Of a DNA stretch of 64,000 bases, positions 57,501 to 64,000 are shown piece by piece (the first letter of the stretch is position 1; the number at the start of each line of letters is the position of its first letter). The position numbers and the translations under genes were made by a program. The DNA lies in contig NC_037646.1 in the NCBI RefSeq assembly GCF_003254395.2, positions 5,861,881-5,925,880 of the forward strand. The letters run 5' to 3'. Origin of the DNA: Apis mellifera. Lineage: Eukaryota > Arthropoda > Insecta > Hymenoptera > Apidae. The notes beneath the pieces were generated by a model that saw only the letters and a program-made list of their open reading frames with translations, was not told where the DNA came from and searched no databases.

Positions 57501-58859
57501 AAATCGTCGCAAGGCAAAGGATCGTTTTATCGATTATTTTTATAGTCTCTGTTAGTCGATCGTACGTGTACAATATTTGTCTTTGCATCTTTTGTCAGAT
57601 AGATAAATAATTTATATCTGCCCAAGAATAATAATTTTAAGGATTTGATGATTTTTGTTTATATAGAAGAGATAGTATACTTATCGAAAATGTAATTGAT
57701 GAGATAGATGAAATTTCGCTTGAGATAATTGAATATTTAATCTTCCTATCCTTTTTCTTTTTCGAGAGAAGAATTTCTTAAATTCGTAATGTATTTCTTG
57801 GCCGGAAACGTCAGGGAAAAGAGCGAAGTAAAACTGGAACAAGTTCCTTTCGATTAAAAAAAAGAGAAACGTTGTATCACGTTGAATAAAAATTCGACGT
57901 TCGATAAAAATTTCCAATCAATTCGGCCTATTAAACTACGTATTGATCTGAAGGCCAGCCAGATTCACGGAGAACAGGTCTTGGTCCGCGCGATATTCCT
58001 CCTGTCAAAATCCTGTGGATTTGTTTTTTCTTGGAAAACTATGTTAGATAAATTCGAGCCACGATAAAAGTATTACTCCTTAAAATTTTTGCGTTTTTGC
58101 AATTCACGATTCTTCTTATTATTAAATAAAATTTTCTTCTTCTTTCGATCTTTAATCAATTTCGATCGAAGTTAACGAGATTCGAGAACTTTCTTTAATC
58201 TTAATCTGATCTCACTTCTTAATCTGTTATACACCGTGTGATGTAAGAAATGGTAATCGATAATTCGTGTGCGAAGAAAAATGTGCATCGGTGAATGTAA
58301 TTGCTTCCTGTGAGAACGTGACAAAACCGTTTAAGAGGCTCCACCCATGAGAAGCATTGCACTTATATCCCTTCGATAATTCTTCCTTTCCATTCGATGA
58401 CAAAACAATTTTCAGTATTTGAAATGTATTTCCTGGTCTGGAGACTTTAGTTAAACTTGAATTGTCGAAAATCGAAACTCCATTTTCTTGATCGAGACTC
58501 GATCAAAAAATGCATATATCGCAATACTCTAAATTCAGAGATCTGAAAATCGAAGATTTTCATCGGGTCAGGTGGAGAAATATTAAAGAGTTGCTGTTAA
58601 AAAAAAACTTACCAGACACCGGCGTGCACCGATTTCGTTCCACGCGCCAAACTCGAGGAATTTATCGGTGTCCTGTTGGAAATTGGACGTGGAGGATCGT
58701 TTGCAGGATGATTTTCGACCCCGACCCCGACACAAACGAGGCTGTCTCATCGCGGGAATATAACTCCGGCGAATTTATGGGTGTCGAGATGGCCGAGGGC
58801 TACTTAAAATCTCGCTACGTCACCGAGAAACGACCCACTAAATTTTCAAAGGCCAATTT

Positions 58860-60240
58860 ACCGGCCGACCCCCTCCTCTCCTTCCCTTCCCTTCCCCTTC
58901 TTCCCTACATTTTATCCCTCGTAATCGAGCTTTTGATCTTAACTAATTTGGATTTTGATTTGGATTTCGAGGATGGAAATGGAATTGGAATATGATATTT
59001 TAAATTGTATTTAGAACATAATTCTAATACTGCACTTTCAATTTACTGACTGATCCTTCCTTTCCTACATTTTATCTTTCATAAGCTTTGAATCTTAATT
59101 AATTTGGATTTTAATTTAGAATCGAGGATGGAAATGGAATTGGAATGCAATATTTTAATTTGGAATTGTGTTTAGAATATAATTCACTGACTAATCCTTC
59201 CTTCCTTCCTTTCTTTCTCTACATTTTACCCCTCATAAGCTTTGGATCTTAATTAATTTGAATTTTGATGATGAAAATGGAATTGGAATGCAATATTTTA
59301 ATTTGGAATTGTTTAGAATATAATTCTGATAGTACAAATTTTCAAAGGCTAATTTACTGACCAATCCCCCCTTCCCTATATTTTACCCATTGTAATCGAG
59401 CTTTGGATCTTAATTAATTTGGATTTTAATTTGGAATTGTGTTTACAGAGGATAATTCTGATAGCGCAAATTTTCAAAAATTAATTTACTAATCAAACTT
59501 CCCTTCCTTCCTTTCTTTCCTTACATTTTATCCCTCATAAGCTTTCGATTTTAATTAATTTGGATTTTAATTTGGATTCGAGAATGAAAATAGAATTGGA
59601 ATGCAATATTTTAATTTGGAATTGTGTTTAGAATATAATTCTGATAGTACAAATTTTCAAAGGCTAATTTACTGACCAATCCTTTTTCCTTTCCTTTCTT
59701 TCCTATATATTTTATCCCTCATAAGCTTTGGATCTTAATTAATTTGGATTTTGATTTGGAATCAAGGATGAAGATAGAATTGGAATGCAATATTTTAATT
59801 TGGAATTGTGTTTAGAATATAATTCTAAGTACAATTTTAATTCTAAGTACAAAGGCTAATTTACTGACCAATCCTTCCTTCCTTCTTTTCTTTCCTTATA
59901 TTTTATCTCTCATAAACTTTGGATCTTAATTAATTTGGATTTTGATTTGGAATCTAGGATGGAAATGGAATTGGAATGCAATATTTTAATTTGGAATTGT
60001 GTTTAGAATATAATTCTGATAGTACAAATTTTCAAAGGCCAATCCTCCTTTCCTTCCTTTCTTTCTCTACATTTTATCCCTCATAAGCTTTGGATTTTAA
60101 TTAATTTGAATTTTGATTGGAACGAGATATTTTAAATAGAACATAATTCTGATAGCGCAAATTTTCAAAGGCCAATTTCTCTACATTTTATCCCTCATAA
60201 TCATCGAGCTCTGGATCTTAATTAATTTGGATTTTGATTC
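58860..60240. repeat. Intronic tandem array, about 140-190 bp monomer, about nine diverged copies
   Basis: Unit contains CTTAATTAATTTGGATTTTG, GATGGAAATGGAATTGGAAT, CAATATTTTAATTTGGAATT, CAAATTTTCAAAGGCTAATT, then a CCTTCCTT pyrimidine run and CATTTTATCCCTCATAAGCT. The TTAATTAATTTG word recurs near 59097, 59251, 59411, 59552, 59735, 59927, 60098 and 60218. Internal deletions vary the unit length. The start of the array overlaps the end of a chance frame at 58510-58995. Confidence 0.92.
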
Positions 60241-62931
60241 GAGATGATAATGTCAAAGTTGAAATAATTTTGGATTGGAATAGAATATTAATAAGAATTA
60301 GTTCGCGGAATTGTGTTTTTCTTTTTTTTTTTTTAGAGGATAATTCCAATAACGCAAATTAAGCACGTCAACCCGAGATAATCATGTATCTACGCGTTGG
60401 TTAAATGTATTCGAGCGTACGTGTAGCAGATACCTCTTTAAATACCCACTAAACAACTCGTGTACGAGCCATCAATTATAAGTATGCAAGTAATTGAGTA
60501 ATATAGAACCTTAATAACCTTAATAAGCTTGTAGAGGTGTAGATATATTACTTGTAATATATGTCCACCTAACAGATGCTTAATGATGCACTAAAGAGAA
60601 AGAATTACCGTTCGAGTATTTAAATACTTTCTTCAATACGTTTGTCACATTATATGGCTCAATGTGCTCCATCCACGTGCATTAAGTGGATGGCTGCACA
60701 CCGTCGATACACACAATTAACCTCCAATTATAAATCTCAACACCTAAATAAATACCAGAAATAGAGAATCTGGATCAAAGTATCGAGAGAAGACGAAACT
60801 CTAAACCTTGATCAATTATTAATTATAAGTCACTAGCAAAAAGCAAACGTGTAAAAGTCCAAAGTTACCATTCCAAATAACTGCTACGATCCTCCATTAA
60901 TGTCACCTATCTGCACCCCCTGCGCATAACACGATTTTCGTAAATATACGATCCCCATAAAACTCCCATCGCCCTACATTAACTCAACGTTCCTCTCTCT
61001 CGAGAAGAAGAAGAAGAAGAAGAAGCGCTCGAATAAAACGCGTCATAAAGAGACGATCATGGAATCTCTCTCTCTTTCTTTTCCTCATCAAAGAAGAGGA
61101 CCAAAAATATTGCGATTCACCGAGGCAAAGAACCGAGAATCCAGGAAAAACGGGGGAGGAGAAAATAAGAGAATAAGAAGAGGAAGAAAAGAATCGCAGC
61201 CACAAAGGCTGCGAAAAATATCTCTTGAAATATGACGAGTCTAATTTTAGTTGTCATTCCATCCCATGTCGAGCGCGAGGCCACGCTCGAAGGATCTCTT
61301 CGTTCGAGTATCGATCGCTCGAGATGAATCATAATCTATCGTTTCCTCCTTTTTCGAACTCGACAATTTTCAAAATAACGACATAAAGAGATGTAATGGA
61401 ATTCTGGCAAATTTTTATTTGGATTTTCGTTGGAATAATGTTCATCTATGAACAATTTCCATTTCAAGATTGAACGGCAATAAGCGGAGAAGAAGACCAA
61501 GATGGAGGAGAAAGAAAGAAAGAAAGAAAGAAAGAAGGCTTTCTTCGAGAAGAAGAGGAGTCTAAATTAATGAATTAATCCACTTAATTATATCAACAAT
61601 TCTAATAATTCTTCCGAATGAAAAGTGTGAAGCAATAAATCAAAATATCCGAAAATAAATAAATAAAAGCGCTATTTTTTAAGAAATAGATTAGAAAAAG
61701 TATTATCTATCTATCTATTTTTTCGCATTATCGCGAAAGCAAGCGCTGTGTTTCTCTTCCTGGAATCGGGATAAACGAGAAAACGTTTTCGATATGAAAA
61801 TTTTTGTCGCTTTTCAACCAGCGCCTTTAACGACCCGATAAGTAAATAAACTGTACGGCATCCGGTCTCCGCGTAACTATCAATCAACCGGTTCGATTAT
61901 GCGGCTCTGCGTATACGCGGCGTTTTCACTTTCTATTCAGAGGCGAGAGAGAATAAACATTCGTGTGCATAAAGAGGGCGACGAGACGTGTCCGTATTGC
62001 CGGCCGGAGAAACACGAACGGGGGGAAAAAAGTAAACCTTTTCAATCGAAAAAAAGGATCGAGACCTCCTCGCCTCTTTGTCCCAATCTCTCCACGCATA
62101 CGTTCGAATAAATATTGGAAAGGAGGGATGGTCGATGAACCGTAATGGAATTAGTACGACGGTTTTAATTAACTCTTCAACTCCTGATGATTTCCTTTCC
62201 ATCCTTCTTATAAGAAAAAAATTTCTCATATTAGAATTTTATTCTTACAAAAAGAAACTCCTTCCTCTTTTCTTCTTTCTTCTCACATTCGAAGAAACTT
62301 TTCGAAATTATATTTAATATTAACAATTTTTTAGCAGTTTACTTTACTATGCTTCGAACAATTGTGAATATTTAAATTCATTCTTTTGTTTTAATGATAG
62401 AATTTACGGATCAATCTTCTTTACAGCAATAAGATTTCATTTTTTATCGAATATTAAATATTCACTTTTCAAATATACGTAATATAAATTTTGAATTAGC
62501 CATTTGATACTGACATTTTGTTCATGTAATTTGATTACTTTTATATACATTTATCTATTTATTAATTTAAATAAATTTCTAGGTTAGTTCTAGGTTAAAA
62601 AGTACACTTTTCAATCTATCCCCTCCTCGAATTCAAACTCGCTCGAGTGAAAAAAAACTATCAATCCTTCGTTAAATTGTTACAATCACAGTGGTGAAAG
62701 TTAAACGTTGATCGACACGAAAATTATAATACACGCATATATATATTTAACGAGGAATTTTTAATATCGATGATAAACACGCATCACATTAACAACGGGA
62801 AAAACGGGAGGAGAGGGAATGGAAATGAGTCACGATCATCGTTATTTTAAATATGACAAGAGTGCTGTTTTGAAATTTCAGTCACGGCCCGTTAAGTCAA
62901 ATCGTATTACAATCATCTTCGTCCTCACCTT

Positions 62932-62947
62932 CGGCGGCCGGCCGCCG
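62932..62947. repeat. 16-bp GC palindrome
   Basis: CGGCGGCCGGCCGCCG is perfectly self-complementary, in a CpG-rich patch (62880-63070) that also holds the inverted repeat AGAGC-ACGC-GCTCT at about 62999. Function unknown. Confidence 0.75.
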
Positions 62948-63253
62948 TGAATCGTACGTGATCCCGATGACGAGACGCCGATTACACGCGCGTAACGAGA
63001 GCACGCGCTCTTGTAAACGATCGTATGATCGATCGCCTCTTTTTCGCGAAACGTGTCGGTAAACACGAGCCCGAAAACTTCGATCATGATATATAACGCT
63101 CGATAACGGAGCTGTAAAAACCGGTAGTCACCTCTTCTTCGTTTCTTCTTTTTAACTTCGAGAGGTCAAATCCTTTCGAAATGAATTTCTCTTTTTGGAA
63201 TTTGAAATCGTTTCCAAGATCGATTTATTTATTAAATTCTTCGAAAAAATATA

Positions 63254-64000
63254 TTGGGTTGGCAACTAAGTAATTGCGGATTTCAGTTGAAGTTGATGAC
63301 GACCTAATCGAAGCAATAATCGATTCGGATCGTCACAGTACAACTCGTGAGATTGCAGAGAAGCTTCATGTATCGCATACATGCATTGAAAACCACTTAA
63401 AACAACTTGGCTATGTTCAAAAACTCGATACATGAGTTCCTCACGAACTGAAGGAAAAGCATTTAACGCGACGCGTTAACAGCTGCGATTTGCCAAAGAA
63501 ACGTAATGAAAATGATCCATTTTCAAAACGACTGATAACTGGAGATGAAAAATGGGTTGTTTACAACAATATCGAGCGGAAAAGATGGTGGAGCAGGCCA
63601 CGTGAACCAGCTCGAACAACGTCAAAAGTTGGTATTCGTCGAAAGAAGGTTTTGTTATCAGTTTGATGGGATTACAAAGGAATTGTTCTATTTTGAACTC
63701 TTACCACCCAACCGAACGATCAATTCTGTCGTCTACATCGAACAACTAACGAAATTAAACAATGCGGTTGAAGAAAAGCGGCCCGAATTGACAAATCGAA
63801 AAGGTGTTGTATTCCATCGTGACGATGCAAGGCCACACACATCTTTGGTCACTCGGCAAAAATTATTAGAGCTTGGTTGGGATGTTTTGCCACATCCACC
63901 ATATAATCCTGACCTTGCACCATGATTACTTTTTGTTTCGATCTTTACAAAACTCCTCGAATGGTAAAAATTTCAATAACGATGATGATATCAAATCGTA
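63254..64000 (+). mobile_element. Decayed mariner element, cut by window end
   Basis: Starts with TTGGGTTGGCAACTAAGTAA after a TA at 63252-63253, a typical mariner inverted-repeat end. The transposase body follows almost at once, so the 5' UTR and about the first 70 codons are deleted. Recognisable blocks: STTREIAEKLHVSH, LITGDEKWVVYNN (first catalytic Asp), VFHRDDARPHTS (second) and HPPYNPDLAP just before the third. It is clearly inactive: stops at 63433-63435 and 63664-63666, a frameshift near 63690, and a small deletion at about 63923 that puts the third Asp out of frame. It belongs to the DD34D group. It lies in the same orientation as the window, opposite to the ADAMTS gene. Confidence 0.92.
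63545..63925 (+). pseudogene. Mariner transposase fragment
   Basis: Part of the mariner remnant. From about 63690 this frame matches mariner transposase (LFYFELLPPNRTINSVVYIE and KGVVFHRDDARPHTSLVTRQ) and stops at the position where the APSD motif should follow. The first 45 or so codons of this open frame are out of the transposase frame and not meaningful. No functional protein is expected. Confidence 0.88.

Larger units (their letters stand above)
44428..64000 (-). other. ADAMTS 5' intron, at least 19.6 kb, no further exon recognised
   Basis: I searched the minus strand for an exon ending in the usual prodomain block before GHVRTSTG (a cysteine-containing ALSLC-type strand) joined in phase 0 and found none. 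The 5' exons therefore probably lie beyond the window. Contents: arrays at 46.6-47.5, 52.8-53.5, 56.5-57.1 and 58.9-60.2 kb, purine tracts at 48.6 and 49.3 kb, a mariner remnant at the right edge, and CpG-rich patches (45880-46100, 47740-48010, 52280-52800, 55050-55260, 56200-56400, 61840-62150, 62880-63070). Long frames here are low-complexity or lack domains. Confidence 0.6.

Noticed and set aside
58510..58995. Plus-strand frame of 161 codons
   Set aside because: No recognisable domain; its C-terminal part is the start of the 59-kb tandem array, including a DFDLDFEDGNGIGI run from the repeat.
60870..60905. Donor-like GGAATG|GTAACT on the minus strand as the end of the upstream prodomain exon
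   Set aside because: The frame meets a stop codon five codons upstream, so it cannot supply the required prodomain.

Overview
This window looks like insect nuclear DNA, most likely from a honeybee-type hymenopteran. The signs are very AT-rich flanks beside CpG-rich islands, tiny introns with AT-rich acceptors, abundant microsatellites, and a mariner remnant with a TGGGTTGGCAACTAAG-type end. The organism call is inference. There are no prokaryotic features, and no rRNA, tRNA or CRISPR array was seen.

The window is dominated by one large minus-strand gene: a secreted zinc metalloprotease of the ADAMTS family with a C-terminal GON domain (vertebrate ADAMTS9/ADAMTS20, nematode gon-1, fly AdamTS-A group). 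I could chain 24 exons from 44427 down to the stop codon at 7474-7476. Every junction has GT/AG borders and compatible phase, and the exons sum to 4710 nt (1569 residues plus stop). Order: end of prodomain with cysteine switch, furin sites, catalytic domain with HExxHxxxxxHD, disintegrin-like domain, first TSP1, Cys-rich and spacer domains, ten more TSP1 repeats, GON domain. The signal peptide and the first part of the prodomain are missing and probably lie beyond 64000.

Layout: 1-7473 is AT-rich intergenic DNA with one convincing plus-strand ORF (1074-1907, lysine-rich coiled coil, unknown function) facing the ADAMTS gene tail to tail. 7474-19561 holds 21 exons separated by short introns. 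19562-64000 holds only three more exons (27837-28044, 29134-29320, 44235-44427) in very long introns.

The long introns are unusually full of long-period tandem arrays (monomers from about 120 to 330 bp), e.g. at 24.1-24.95, 31.7-32.4, 39.4-41.1, 46.6-47.5, 52.8-53.5, 56.5-57.1 and 58.9-60.2 kb, plus a TATAATGTA minisatellite at 43.5-44.0 kb. One array carries two copies of a small TA-flanked inverted-repeat element and one element-free copy. A decayed mariner runs off the right edge. I saw no clear new multi-gene system. The most original signals are the Cys-first phase-0 exon design of the TSP1 tail, the occupied/empty array with its inverted-repeat element, and the orphan coiled-coil ORF.
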